DNA from: OFTM382 sp964352615
GTDB taxonomy: Bacteria; Planctomycetota; Phycisphaerae; Phycisphaerales; UBA1924
DNA: 64,000 nucleotides
Assembly (NCBI GenBank): GCA_964352615.1
Contig: CAYGSG010000001.1
Coordinates: forward strand, 76,497-140,496
Reading direction: 5' to 3'
In this document: piece after piece, positions 17,439 through 26,834 of the stretch
How the letters are laid out: every line of letters starts with the position of its first letter
How positions within the stretch are numbered: the stretch's first letter is position 1
The notes under the pieces: generated by a model
Databases searched by the model: none
The model's input: only the letters and a program-made list of their open reading frames with translations
Told to the model about the DNA's origin: nothing
Made by a program: the position numbers and the translations under genes

Positions 17439-18090
17439 ATTTTGGAGTGGGCCAACGCCTGATGCCCACGCCGAGCAGCGTGTTGATCTGGTCCCGACGG
17501 TAGAACTCATCATCCCAGATGCTCACGGTCGGCTCGCTCGAAGCCGGGACAGTCATCAGTGGAGAGCCAGCGGAACCGGGCGTGCGCGCCACGAGCTTGC
17601 GAACGATCGGCTGGGCCATCGAGTGGGGCACGAACTCACCGGGGCCAGGTCGCGAAGCCCAGGGGCTTGCGGGCGGGGGCACGAAGTCGCGCAGGCCGCC
17701 CACATGAAACACCGTGCCCGGCGGGATGAGCGGTATGACCCCGCCGCCCCGTGTGGACGAGTACACCGACCGCGGGAACACCGCAGCCATGCCGCCGTCG
17801 ATGCGGGTCAGCAGGCCGTCAGCGCCGGGTACGCGGTAGATGAACTCAAAGCCTGTAGGCTGGCGCATGTCGACGGGCATCTGCCGAAGGCTCTGGTTGA
17901 GCGGGCCGGCATCGCCCCAGACTTCTTCGACCCGTTGAAGGTTCTGAGCAGCGCAGAGCGCGGCGGAGGCCATGATCGCGATTGCAGCGAAGTGAATGAA
18001 CCGGCGGGGCATCCGTGCATCATCGGCTTGTGGGCCTTGCCGCTGGACATTCATCCGCACTCGGCTGCGAGGTTGGTTCAGAGGAGTCAC
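17437..18090 (-). CDS. Secreted protein of unknown function downstream of tonB-like gene
   Basis: About 217 residues if translation starts at the GTG at 18090, which overlaps the stop of the TonB-like gene (GTGA). ATG codons at 18054 and 18012 are alternatives; the latter begins directly with a Sec signal peptide (MPRRFIHFAAIAIMASAALC, then AAQN). The mature part is Pro/Gly-rich with VWGDAGPLNQSLRQMP and RGGGVIPLIPPGTVFHVG. No family recognised. The context suggests an envelope protein made together with an ExbD-TonB pair. Confidence 0.6.
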   Translation of the reverse strand: MTPLNQPRSRVRMNVQRQGPQADDARMPRRFIHFAAIAIMASAALCAAQNLQRVEEVWGDAGPLNQSLRQMPVDMRQPTGFEFIYRVPGADGLLTRIDGGMAAVFPRSVYSSTRGGGVIPLIPPGTVFHVGGLRDFVPPPASPWASRPGPGEFVPHSMAQPIVRKLVARTPGSAGSPLMTVPASSEPTVSIWDDEFYRRDQINTLLGVGIRRWPTPK

Positions 18091-19157
18091 CGCGCCCCCA
18101 GATCGATCGCGAAGGTCATGCGGATCGTGCCGTCTTTGGGCAGGTCGTCCAGAGCCCTGCCCTTGGCGGTCCAGTTGTACATGGCGTCGAGCAGCGGGCC
18201 ATCGACCCGGTCGTCGCCCGTGCTCTTGCCGACCACAAAGGCGGCCCGCAGCACCCGGCCGTCCTTGGCGAAATCGACCGCGATCACCGGGTCTCGGGGC
18301 AGGGCGCTCAGACGCGTGACATAGGTCCATTTGGGGCGGACGGTCGTGATATCAAGCCCCTCGGCGGCGGCGGGCTTGCCGGGCCTCACTCGTATCGGCT
18401 TGATGGTCGAGGTCGCCAGCGAGTCCTTGGGCGACTCGACCGCGGCCTCGGCAGCGGTCACCCGGCCGGCCTTGGGCTTGTCGTCCTGGCCATCGGCATC
18501 CGGGTCGATGCCCGGCTTGGCCTGCGCCTGAACCGCCTCCGTCGGCTCAGCCGGCGGCTCGGGCTTCTCAGGTTCAGCCTCGGGCGTTGGCACGGCCTGA
18601 GCCCGCTGGCTGGCGGCGAGTTGTGCGAGTCCCACCGCGATCAACGCCTGTTCGCGAACATTGACGGCGAGTTCGATCGCCTGGCTGAGACCGTCGGAGA
18701 GGCTCCGATCGATAACCTCGGCCAGTGCAGGGGTCGCAGGGGCAGCGGGCTGCTCGACTGGTGTTGGCATCGCCTCAGCGGGGGTGCCCGCAACAGGCTC
18801 GCTGACCGGGTTGGGCGGAGCGGCAACCGGCGTCGGGCTCAGGGCGGCTTGGTCGAGCGTGTCGAGCTTCGCCTCGTGCGGCTCGGGCTCGGCAAAGCCC
18901 AGCCAGGTCAGCGTGGAGCGTTCGCTCTTCTCGATGCCTGCACGGACCTTGGGAGTCTGCGGCGGCAGGGGCGCATCGTCGGTCGCTGACCAATTCGGTG
19001 TTTTTGGTTTGCTGGGAATTCCGAGTATGTTCGGCGCGACGAGCAGATGCAGGGCCAAGCTCAATACGGCCAACAGCCAGATCACAGGATCGCGCAGGAA
19101 CGATGGCTCCTCGCTGAACACGCCTGCGGTTGTGCTGATCTGGCTGTTCTGCTTCAT
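18087..19157 (-). CDS. TonB-like energy transducer
   Basis: 356 residues with TonB architecture: one N-terminal transmembrane helix (VIWLLAVLSLALHLLVAPNI), a long Pro/Ala/Glu-rich periplasmic spacer (about residues 70-230), and a C-terminal domain of about 100 residues with YVTRLSALPRDPVIAVDF, DGRVLRAAFVVGKSTG and a closing beta strand. It lies 26 nt after exbD. TonB couples the inner-membrane proton gradient to outer-membrane transport; this implies a diderm envelope. No exbB gene is adjacent. A TolA-like role cannot be excluded. Confidence 0.75.
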   Translation of the reverse strand: MKQNSQISTTAGVFSEEPSFLRDPVIWLLAVLSLALHLLVAPNILGIPSKPKTPNWSATDDAPLPPQTPKVRAGIEKSERSTLTWLGFAEPEPHEAKLDTLDQAALSPTPVAAPPNPVSEPVAGTPAEAMPTPVEQPAAPATPALAEVIDRSLSDGLSQAIELAVNVREQALIAVGLAQLAASQRAQAVPTPEAEPEKPEPPAEPTEAVQAQAKPGIDPDADGQDDKPKAGRVTAAEAAVESPKDSLATSTIKPIRVRPGKPAAAEGLDITTVRPKWTYVTRLSALPRDPVIAVDFAKDGRVLRAAFVVGKSTGDDRVDGPLLDAMYNWTAKGRALDDLPKDGTIRMTFAIDLGAR

Positions 19158-19183
19158 GCCGTGGCCTGACCAAGGATTCTAGC

Positions 19184-19651
19184 TCACGGGCTTGGCAGGC
19201 CCTCAGAGGGCGGCCGGCTCAGGAGCCCGATGCGGGCCTCGATGCCCGCTTCACGCAAGCCGTTAAAGAGACCGACGAGATCGCCCACCCGTCCTCGTTC
19301 GTCGGCGATGAGCACGATCGCCGCATCCGGACGGTCCTCGCGTGCCCGCTGCACCGCTTGTACCCACGCGGGCAGCGTCGGGTTCAAATCGCCCTCCACC
19401 GGCTCAACGGGCGGGGCTGGCTCTCCGTCCACGCGGATGGAACCGTCTTCGGTGAGGGTGACGGTGATCGAGTCGCCTTTGGCCGAGTCGCCCGCAGCCG
19501 AGAGCGAGGGCAGTTCGATATCGAGCGTGTCGGCCCGCACCATGACCATCAGGGCAAAAATAAAGAACGTGAGCAGCAGGAAGATCACGTCAATGAGCGG
19601 CGTCATCTCGAACCGCACCTCGCCCGCCGATGTCCTTCGTACACGCCTCAT
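19184..19651 (-). CDS. exbD: ExbD/TolR-family biopolymer transport protein
   Basis: 155 residues. Family marks: short basic cytoplasmic tail, FEMTPLIDVIFLLLTFFIFA transmembrane helix containing the proton-carrying Asp (PLIDV), then a periplasmic domain with VTLTEDGSIRVDGE and a final IEARIGLLSRP strand. It works with ExbB/TolQ and TonB/TolA in proton-driven force transfer. The TonB-like gene follows directly; the upstream gene is a glycosyltransferase rather than exbB, which is unusual. Confidence 0.9.
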   Translation of the reverse strand: MRRVRRTSAGEVRFEMTPLIDVIFLLLTFFIFALMVMVRADTLDIELPSLSAAGDSAKGDSITVTLTEDGSIRVDGEPAPPVEPVEGDLNPTLPAWVQAVQRAREDRPDAAIVLIADERGRVGDLVGLFNGLREAGIEARIGLLSRPPSEGLPSP

Positions 19652-19660
19652 GCGATCAGC

Positions 19661-20830
19661 CTAGCGGGCCTCTCGCGTGTAGGTTCGGCCAGCCCACTTG
19701 GTGGGGATGCCCCGCTTCAGATCGCTCGACGCGGCCAGCAGAATTCGGCCCACAAGCACCGCCCCCAACGGGAACGTCGCGACCGCCAGCGGCGAAACAC
19801 CGCCCGCCCATGCCACCGCCCCGAGCCCGACGGCGTAACCCGCCAGGCCCGTCGCGCCCGCCCAAGGGACCACGAACAGGCTCGCGGCTGCGAGCGCGGG
19901 CAGCACCGCAGCGGTGAGCACGAGGCGAACGGCTGAGCGCTCAAGGCGGCTGACCTTGCGGTTGGCGCACTCGGTGTAGATGCGTTTCCAGCCATTGACG
20001 AACGCGGGCCAGGTCTCATACATGCGGCAGCGGTGCATGCCGTGTGCAAGCAGCACGGAGCCACGGAGACCGAAGGCGTGGATTCGGCGGGCGAACTCCA
20101 TGTCTTCGAGCAGGTGGTCCTTGGCGGCTTCGTGCCCGCCGATGGTTTCGTACGCCGACTTTCGAAATAGGAGGAATTGCCCATTGGCAAAGGGCCGCCT
20201 GCGGTGCTCCCGGCTGGCGCGCACGGGCGGGTACCATCGGGTGAGTTCGAAGCCGGCGGCGCTCTGCGCGACGCATTCGTACCACGAGCGCACTTCGAGC
20301 GTGCTCAACACGCTGAGCAGGTCGTCGCTGCGATCTTCCATGAGCGCCATCGCCGAACGGATGCAGCCGGGATGCATCGATGTATCCGCATCGATGAACA
20401 GCAGCGCCTCGGCCTGGTGCGCCTCGGGCGATCGCTGCACAGCCTGCCAAACCGCGTTGACCTTGCCGGACCAGTCGGCGGGGCACTCGTCGATTTCGCA
20501 GAGTGTGAATCGGCGGTCGGTCCCGATAGCATCGGTGGCCTGCTGGGCGGTGGCATCGGTGCAGCGGTCGAGGGCCAGGACCACATGGAAGTGCTCGTAG
20601 TCCTGCTGGCGGAGCGATTCGACCAGTTTGCCGATCGAAGCCTCCTCGTTGTGAGCGGGCACGACCACGCAGACTGGCTCATGGGGCGTCGGCAACGAGA
20701 GCCCTCGGCGGAGCGTGGGCAGGGCCAGCCGCGTGCGCACGACGTGGCCAGCGACGATCAGCCAGTACACGCCGCAGCCGACCGCGAGCAGCATGAGCAT
20801 CCAGATGAGGGCACCTGCGAGGAGTTCCAA
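19661..20830 (-). CDS. Family 2 glycosyltransferase, membrane-anchored
   Basis: About 389 residues from a TTG at 20830 (ATG at 20800 is an alternative). An N-terminal transmembrane helix (IWMLMLLAVGCGVYWLIVAG) is followed by a GT-A domain: VCVVVPAHNEEASIGKLVESL, VLALDRCTDAT, LLFIDADTSMHPG (DxD motif), and the acceptor loop FANGQFLLFRKSAYETIGGH with LLEDMEFARRI. Two or three C-terminal helices close the protein. The shape resembles CrtQ/HpnB-like enzymes that act on lipids, but the substrate is not evident. It is divergent from the nuclease gene at 20940 and upstream of exbD on the same strand. Confidence 0.85.
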   Translation of the reverse strand: MELLAGALIWMLMLLAVGCGVYWLIVAGHVVRTRLALPTLRRGLSLPTPHEPVCVVVPAHNEEASIGKLVESLRQQDYEHFHVVLALDRCTDATAQQATDAIGTDRRFTLCEIDECPADWSGKVNAVWQAVQRSPEAHQAEALLFIDADTSMHPGCIRSAMALMEDRSDDLLSVLSTLEVRSWYECVAQSAAGFELTRWYPPVRASREHRRRPFANGQFLLFRKSAYETIGGHEAAKDHLLEDMEFARRIHAFGLRGSVLLAHGMHRCRMYETWPAFVNGWKRIYTECANRKVSRLERSAVRLVLTAAVLPALAAASLFVVPWAGATGLAGYAVGLGAVAWAGGVSPLAVATFPLGAVLVGRILLAASSDLKRGIPTKWAGRTYTREAR

Positions 20831-20939
20831 GCCCCGAGCGTACCCCGGCTGGACCCGCCCGATGGGCCTCAGCGCCCCTACTGTCGCTCGGCTTGGGGCA
20901 CCGCACTCCGCCCCAAGGCCGCGTGACAGGGAGACCGCC

Positions 20940-21365
20940 TTGCTCGTTCCGATGCAGCTCAGCCGAATCCTGATCCGCGAACTCACCGATTTTCAGATGA
21001 TCGAGCTGCGCGAGGTCCCGATCAATGGCACGGGCGAGGAGGGGCTGCGATCGTTCCCGATCGTGATCGGGCTGCCCGAAGCGCAGGCTATTGAACGGCG
21101 GCTCAAGGGCATCGCGGTCAAGCGGCCCCAGACCCATGACCTGCTAGCGTCGGTCATCGAATCGCTCGGGGCGGAGCTCGTTTCGGTCGAGATCAACTCG
21201 ATCGACGACCACACCTATTTCGCGACCCTGAAGCTTCAGGCCTCCGACGGCGAGATCGTGGACGTGGATGCTCGGCCGAGCGACGCGATCGCGCTGGGCA
21301 TCGCATCGCGCGTGCCGATTCTGGTTGAAGAACGGGTGATCGAATCAGCGAGCGACCAGGCTTGA
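20940..21365 (+). CDS. Bifunctional nuclease (DUF151) family protein
   Basis: About 141 residues. Core motifs of the BFN/DUF151 family: PIVIGLPEAQAIERRLKG, RPQTHDLLASVIESLGAEL, and DARPSDAIALGIASRVPILV. TTG at 20940 lies 6 nt behind AGGGAG and is preferred; ATG at 20952 is a possible later start. Family members are linked with RNase/DNase activity and stress responses. Its stop overlaps the start of truD (TTGA). Confidence 0.85.
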   Translation: MLVPMQLSRILIRELTDFQMIELREVPINGTGEEGLRSFPIVIGLPEAQAIERRLKGIAVKRPQTHDLLASVIESLGAELVSVEINSIDDHTYFATLKLQASDGEIVDVDARPSDAIALGIASRVPILVEERVIESASDQA

Positions 21366-22684
21366 GCGCGCACGAAGCTGTCAACGGGGCTGCGGGCTTT
21401 ACCAACGGCGCGCGCGCGCCCACGTACATCACCGCCGACACGGCCCCGATCGGCGGGGTCATCAAGGAACGGCCCGAGGACTTTCTCGTCGAGGAAATCC
21501 CGCTGTTTCAGCCGGCGGGCCAGGGCGAGCACCTGTACCTGATGATCGAAAAACGCGACCTCTCGACGTTCGATGTGGTCGATGTCGTCGCCCAGCACTT
21601 CGGCGTGGAGCCCAAGGGCGTGGGCTTTGCGGGGCTCAAGGACAAGCACGCGATCACCCGGCAGGTCTTTAGTGTGCACGCGCCGGGGCGAAAGTTCGAG
21701 GATTTCTCGATGCTCCGCCACGACCGCATCAGCGTGCTCTGGGCGGACCTGCACACCCACAAGCTTCGGCGGGGCCAGCTCAAGGGCAACCGGTTCTCGA
21801 TCCGGGTTCGTGGCGTGCCGCTCAGTGCAGCTTGGCAGGCCTCCAAGCAGATGGACCGCCTCGCGACGACCGGTATACCCAACCGGTTCGGTCCTCAACG
21901 GTTCGGGCACCTGGGCAACAACCACCTGGTCGGACTCGCGATGGTGCGTGAGGACTGGCAGGCATCGCTCGATGCGCTTCTTGGGCCAAGCATTGACGTG
22001 CCAGAACCGCAAGCTGGCGCCAGGGCTCGTTACGCAGCGGGCGACTACCGAGCGGCGCTCGATGGGTTCCCCAGGCTGCTTAAGGCCGAGTGCCAGTCGC
22101 TCAAGGCGCTCTCGCGGGGCGACGGGGCCAAGCGGGCGGTTCGCTCGATCGATCGGCGAGCGCGGGCGTTTTACCTGTCTGCGTTCCAATCCGCGCTGTT
22201 CAACCGCGTGCTCGATGCCCGGATCGAGGATGGAAGCTGGGACACCCCGAGCGTTGGCGACATCATGATGAGCCACAACGACCGCAGCGAGAGCGAGGTT
22301 GCGGAGCACACCCTGGCGCAGGCTCAGGCCGATGCGATCGCGCAGGCCTCGAGCCCGACCGGCCCGATGTGGGGTGGACGGATGCCCAGAGCTGCTGGAG
22401 AGGCGGATGTGCTGGAACTGCGTTCACTCTCCGATGTTGGGCTAAATCTTGATTCGCTGGAGCGGTTTGCGCGGACCGCTGGCGAGGTATTCGCGGGCTC
22501 ACGGAGGCCGCTTCGGGTGCCTGTGACGGACCATCAGGTCGAGGGCGGCGCCGATGCGCACGGGCCGTACCTGCGGTGCGCGTTCGATCTGCCCAGAGGC
22601 AGCTTCGCAACGGTGGTGATGGATGAGCTAATGAAGAACGGCGCTGTCGATGCGTCCGCTGTGCGCGCGGAGGGCCGGCGGTGA
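21362..22684 (+). CDS. truD: tRNA pseudouridine synthase TruD
   Basis: 440 residues. The catalytic motif GFAGLKDKHAITRQ, with the nucleophilic Asp, is intact, as are KERPEDFLVEEI near the N terminus and KGNRFSIRVRG and GIPNRFGPQRFG in the body, the last belonging to the TRUD insertion domain. TruD makes pseudouridine 13 in tRNA-Glu. Start TTG at 21362 overlaps the upstream stop; the stop overlaps the next gene's GTG. Confidence 0.95.
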   Translation: MSAHEAVNGAAGFTNGARAPTYITADTAPIGGVIKERPEDFLVEEIPLFQPAGQGEHLYLMIEKRDLSTFDVVDVVAQHFGVEPKGVGFAGLKDKHAITRQVFSVHAPGRKFEDFSMLRHDRISVLWADLHTHKLRRGQLKGNRFSIRVRGVPLSAAWQASKQMDRLATTGIPNRFGPQRFGHLGNNHLVGLAMVREDWQASLDALLGPSIDVPEPQAGARARYAAGDYRAALDGFPRLLKAECQSLKALSRGDGAKRAVRSIDRRARAFYLSAFQSALFNRVLDARIEDGSWDTPSVGDIMMSHNDRSESEVAEHTLAQAQADAIAQASSPTGPMWGGRMPRAAGEADVLELRSLSDVGLNLDSLERFARTAGEVFAGSRRPLRVPVTDHQVEGGADAHGPYLRCAFDLPRGSFATVVMDELMKNGAVDASAVRAEGRR

Positions 22685-23337
22685 TCGATCCGATCACGGT
22701 CGTGTTCGACTGGGGCGGCGTGGTGCTGCGCATCTGTAGATCGTGGGAGCAGGGCTGCGAGCGGGCGGGGCTGACGACCCGCCCCGACGACTTCAAGCCA
22801 GCCGCAGCCGAAGCAAGGTCCGCGCTGGCTCAGCGGTACCAGCTAGGCCAGATCGACTGCGACGGCTTCTGCGACGGGCTTTCACAACTGACTGAGGGCA
22901 GGCTGAGTTCGGCAGACGCTGGGCGATTGCACGACGCCTGGCTCATCGCCGAGTACCCGGGCATGGCGGAATTGATCGCACGGCTCAATGCAATCGAACG
23001 CGTGCGCACAGCCCTGCTGAGCAACACGAACGCGGGCCATTGGCGTCGGCATCTGCCCTCGGCGGATGGCTCTGTGCCGGACTTTCCGGCGGTTGGCACG
23101 CTGGATAACCGCTTGGGCAGCCACCTGTTGGGCCAGGTCAAGCCTGACGAGGCGATCTATCGGTCGCTTGAAGTGCAGACGGGTGCGCAGCCCGAGCGGA
23201 TCGTGTTCTTTGATGACCTCGCGGAGAACGTCGCGTCGGCGCGCGGGCGGGGCTGGCGGAGCGAACAGATCGATCACGAAGGTGACCCGGCTGCCCAGAT
23301 CAGGGGGCACCTCGCGTCGCTCGGGATCGATGTTTGA
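22681..23337 (+). CDS. HAD-superfamily hydrolase, subfamily IA
   Basis: 218 residues from a GTG that overlaps the truD stop (GTGA). HAD motifs: I, VFDWGGVVLR (nucleophile Asp; the second Asp is replaced, as in many DxGG-type members); II, LLSNTNAGHW; III/IV, KPDEAIYRSLE and IVFFDDLAENV. It probably dephosphorylates a small metabolite; the substrate is unknown. Confidence 0.88.
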   Translation: MIDPITVVFDWGGVVLRICRSWEQGCERAGLTTRPDDFKPAAAEARSALAQRYQLGQIDCDGFCDGLSQLTEGRLSSADAGRLHDAWLIAEYPGMAELIARLNAIERVRTALLSNTNAGHWRRHLPSADGSVPDFPAVGTLDNRLGSHLLGQVKPDEAIYRSLEVQTGAQPERIVFFDDLAENVASARGRGWRSEQIDHEGDPAAQIRGHLASLGIDV

Positions 23338-23350
23338 ACTAGAGTCCGCC

Positions 23351-23587
23351 ATGCGACCCGGTCAGCCATCAACACCGCGACACTCGCCCAGGCGTGACTT
23401 TCTCAAGCGGCTGAGCATGTTTATGTTCGGGATCGCGATCGGGCTGGTGTTCCTGAGCATGATTCAACGGTTCAAGCAGATGAGCAGCTCGCCTGCAGGC
23501 CCCGCTCCGGCGCAGCAAGATGCGCCCCAGGCTGACACGCCAGCCCAGCAAGCGCCGCCCGCTGAGACGCCCGCTGAGACGCCGTAA
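23351..23587 (+). CDS. Small single-pass membrane protein
   Basis: 78 residues. A basic N terminus (PRHSPRRDFLKRL) leads into one hydrophobic helix (MFMFGIAIGLVFLSMIQRF) and a Pro/Ala/Gln-rich tail with repeated APAQQ and ETPAETP. No family recognised. An alternative ATG at 23330 would overlap the HAD gene and add seven residues. Composition and position between the HAD gene and uvrA support a real gene. Confidence 0.6.
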   Translation: MRPGQPSTPRHSPRRDFLKRLSMFMFGIAIGLVFLSMIQRFKQMSSSPAGPAPAQQDAPQADTPAQQAPPAETPAETP

Positions 23588-23657
23588 CGCGCTTGAGCCG
23601 ATGCTGGTAACGGATCGGGCGGCCAGGCCTAGCATCGCCCCCACGGAGGGAGAGGCT

Positions 23658-26600
23658 ATGGCCAAGCGGGCATCATCGAAGCGAACAGCGGCCAAAGCCA
23701 CTGGCAAAGAAACGGGCAACGGTACCGGCAAGGCACCGAGCAAGAAGCCCGCCAAGGCGGCGGCATCGGTCGTCGAGCCCAAGCCGAGCAAACCAAGCAA
23801 ACCAAGCAAACCAATTACAACAGGCAAGCCAAGCACGCCGAGCAAGACTGAATCGGCGGGCAAGTGCATCCGCGTGCGCGGCGCGCGCGAACACAATCTC
23901 AAGAACATTGATGTCGAGATCCCTCGCGACCAGCTCGTGGTCATCACGGGGCTGTCTGGCTCGGGCAAGAGCTCGCTGGCGTTCGATACGATCTTTGCCG
24001 AAGGCCAGCGGAAGTACATGGAGTCGCTGTCGGCGTACGCGAGGCAGTTCCTCGATCAGCTCAAGAAGCCGGATGTCGAGGAGATCGAGGGCATCCCGCC
24101 GACGATCGCGATCGAGCAGCGCTCGGCCTCGCACAACCCGCGTTCGACCGTCGCGACGACCACGGAGATCTACGACTACCTCCGCCTGCTGTACGCACGC
24201 TGCGGTGTGGCTTACTCGTGGGCACCGACCAAGACCAAGAAGGACGGCACCGTCACCGCACGCGCGGGACGCGCCATCACCGCAACCGCGGCCAGCCAAA
24301 TCGTTGACGCTGTCATGCAATGGCCCAAGGGCGAACGGGTGATGGTGCTCGCACCGGTTGTGCGGGGCCAAAAAGGCTTCCACAAGGACGCTGCGGAGCG
24401 GCTGCACGGCCAGGGCTGGGCGCGGGTGCGGGTCAACGGCGAACTTGCAGACCTGCGAGAGGTGCTCAAGAGCGACAGCGAGAACCCGTTTGCGCTCGGG
24501 CGGTACGAGAAGCACACGATCGATGCCGTGATCGATCGGCTGGTAATCGACGAGAGCGCACGGCAGCGGCTCGCGGAATCGACTGAGGCGGCGCTTCGAC
24601 TCGGGGGCGGCACGGTGCTGTTCGCGCGCGAGACCGAGGGCAACTGGAAGGACCACGCGTTTAGCGAGAAGTTCGCCGACCCCGAAGCGCCCGAGTACGC
24701 GATCGAGGAAATCTCGCCGAGGCTGTTTAGTTTCAACTCGCCTTTTGGTGCGTGCCCGACGTGTCACGGGCTGGGCGCGATCCTCGAATTTGACGAGCAA
24801 CTCGTGGTGCCCGACCCGGCGCTGGGCGTGTGCCAGGGTGGCATCGCGCCGTGGAAGAAGAACGGCCCGGGCGGCATGTTCTACGCGAAGACGCTCAGGC
24901 GTTTCTGCAAGGCTGCTGGGCTCAAACAGACCACGCCCGTAAACGAGATCGACCCGGAGCTTTACCAGGTTTTGCTATACGGCAGCGACACGCAGAGCGA
25001 GAAGAAGTTCAAGGTCAAGTGGTCGGGGGTGATCCCGGCGCTCAGCGAATGGTTCGACAAAACCGAATCGAGCTGGGTACGCGACCATCTGCACAAGTTC
25101 CAGACCGAGCACGCCTGCCCGGCTTGCTGCGGCGACCGGCTGCGCATCGAAGCGATGCACGTGCAACTGACCAGTTCGCACAAGGCGGAAAGGCACCGGG
25201 CGTTCTCGGCGAGTGTCATCGGCAGGCCCGTGAACGACGCATCGATGCTGAACATCTCCGAGCTTGCTCGGCTCACGATCAACGATGCAGCGGACTACCT
25301 CAGCGGGCTTAAGCTGACCGCCGAGCAGGGCGTGATCGCGGAGCCGATTCTGCGTGAAGCGGGCAATCGGCTTCGGTTTTTGCAGTCGGTTGGTCTGGAG
25401 TACCTGAGCCTTGACCGCCGAACCGCGACGCTCAGCGGCGGCGAGGCCCAGCGTATTCGCCTGGCTACGCAGGTCGGAAGCGGGCTGGTGGGGGCGTGCT
25501 ATGTGCTCGATGAGCCGACGATCGGCTTGCACCAACGCGACAACGACCGGCTCATTCGCACGCTCAGGCATCTGACGGACATCGGCAACACGGTGCTGGT
25601 GGTCGAACACGACGAGGACATGATCCGCGCCGCTGACCACGTGCTTGATATCGGGCCCGGGCCGGGCGTTCACGGCGGGCGGGTCGTCGCGCAAGGAACG
25701 GTCGACGACATCTGCGCGACGCCGGGCTCCTTGACGGGTGATTATCTTTCGGGCCGCGCGAAGATCGATATTCCTGCAAAGCGCAAACAGTTGAGTGAGA
25801 AGAAAGCGCTGATCGTTAGGGGCGCCACCGAGAACAACCTCAAGAAGGTCGATGCGGTGTTCCCGCTTGGCGGCACGGTTTGCGTGACCGGCGTGTCGGG
25901 CTCGGGCAAGAGCACGCTGGTCAACGGCATCCTGCTCAAGGCGTGCAGGAAGCACCTGCTCGGCTCGCGGGATATGCCGGGCAAGCACACGCGGGTCAAC
26001 GGCATCAACCAGATCGACCGCGTGATCGAGGTGGACCAGTCGCCCATAGGGCGAACGCCGCGCAGCAACCCGGCGACCTACACGGGCATCTTCGATGAGA
26101 TCCGCAAGATCTTTACGCAGACGAAGGAATCGAAGATACGCGGTTACAAACCGGGCCGGTTCAGCTTCAACGTGACCGCACAAGCCGGCGGCGGGCGGTG
26201 CGAGGCGTGCCAGGGTCAGGGGCTCAAACGCATCGAGATGCACTTCCTGCCGGATGTGTTCGTGCAGTGCGAGGTCTGCGACGGCAAGCGGTACAACCGC
26301 GAGACGCTTGAGGTGACGTTCCGCGGCAAGGACATCGCGGGCGTGCTGGCGATGACCGTCGAGGACTCGTGCAGCTTCTTCGAGAACCACCCGAAGATTC
26401 TTCGGTTTGTGGAGTGCCTGCGCGATGTGGGCCTCGAGTACATAACGCTCGGCCAGCCCTCGACGCAGCTCAGCGGCGGCGAAGCCCAGAGGGTCAAGCT
26501 CGCGACCGAACTCGGCAAGGGCGTGCGGCCTGATGGCACGGGCACGGGCGAGCGCACGTTGTATGTGCTCGATGAGCCGACCACGGGACTGCACTTCGAG

Positions 26601-26834
26601 GACATCCGCAAGCTCATCGGCGTGCTGGACCGTCTCGCCGACGCGGGCAATACGCTGGTCATCATCGAGCACAATCTCGACGTCATCAAGACCGCCGACT
26701 GGGTGATCGACCTGGGTCCGGAGGGCGGCGACGCGGGCGGCGAGATCGTGGCCACGGGTACGCCCGAACAGATCGCCGCGAACAAAGCGAGCTACACGGG
26801 CCACTACCTCAAGGCACTGCTTGGCTCTGCCTAG
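23658..26834 (+). CDS. uvrA: Excinuclease ABC subunit A
   Basis: 1058 residues. Two ABC ATPase modules: first Walker A TGLSGSGKSS with signature LSGGEAQRIRLATQVGS, second Walker A TGVSGSGKST with signature LSGGEAQRVKLATELGK. Zinc-finger cysteines occur as CPTCHGLG, CPACCGDRL, CEACQGQG and CEVCDGKRY. The first about 65 residues are an extension not needed for UvrA, rich in Lys, Ala and Ser with PSK repeats. UvrA recognises bulky DNA damage in nucleotide excision repair. ATG 23658 follows GGAGGGAGAGG. Its stop overlaps the convergent asnB stop. Confidence 0.95.
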   Translation: MAKRASSKRTAAKATGKETGNGTGKAPSKKPAKAAASVVEPKPSKPSKPSKPITTGKPSTPSKTESAGKCIRVRGAREHNLKNIDVEIPRDQLVVITGLSGSGKSSLAFDTIFAEGQRKYMESLSAYARQFLDQLKKPDVEEIEGIPPTIAIEQRSASHNPRSTVATTTEIYDYLRLLYARCGVAYSWAPTKTKKDGTVTARAGRAITATAASQIVDAVMQWPKGERVMVLAPVVRGQKGFHKDAAERLHGQGWARVRVNGELADLREVLKSDSENPFALGRYEKHTIDAVIDRLVIDESARQRLAESTEAALRLGGGTVLFARETEGNWKDHAFSEKFADPEAPEYAIEEISPRLFSFNSPFGACPTCHGLGAILEFDEQLVVPDPALGVCQGGIAPWKKNGPGGMFYAKTLRRFCKAAGLKQTTPVNEIDPELYQVLLYGSDTQSEKKFKVKWSGVIPALSEWFDKTESSWVRDHLHKFQTEHACPACCGDRLRIEAMHVQLTSSHKAERHRAFSASVIGRPVNDASMLNISELARLTINDAADYLSGLKLTAEQGVIAEPILREAGNRLRFLQSVGLEYLSLDRRTATLSGGEAQRIRLATQVGSGLVGACYVLDEPTIGLHQRDNDRLIRTLRHLTDIGNTVLVVEHDEDMIRAADHVLDIGPGPGVHGGRVVAQGTVDDICATPGSLTGDYLSGRAKIDIPAKRKQLSEKKALIVRGATENNLKKVDAVFPLGGTVCVTGVSGSGKSTLVNGILLKACRKHLLGSRDMPGKHTRVNGINQIDRVIEVDQSPIGRTPRSNPATYTGIFDEIRKIFTQTKESKIRGYKPGRFSFNVTAQAGGGRCEACQGQGLKRIEMHFLPDVFVQCEVCDGKRYNRETLEVTFRGKDIAGVLAMTVEDSCSFFENHPKILRFVECLRDVGLEYITLGQPSTQLSGGEAQRVKLATELGKGVRPDGTGTGERTLYVLDEPTTGLHFEDIRKLIGVLDRLADAGNTLVIIEHNLDVIKTADWVIDLGPEGGDAGGEIVATGTPEQIAANKASYTGHYLKALLGSA

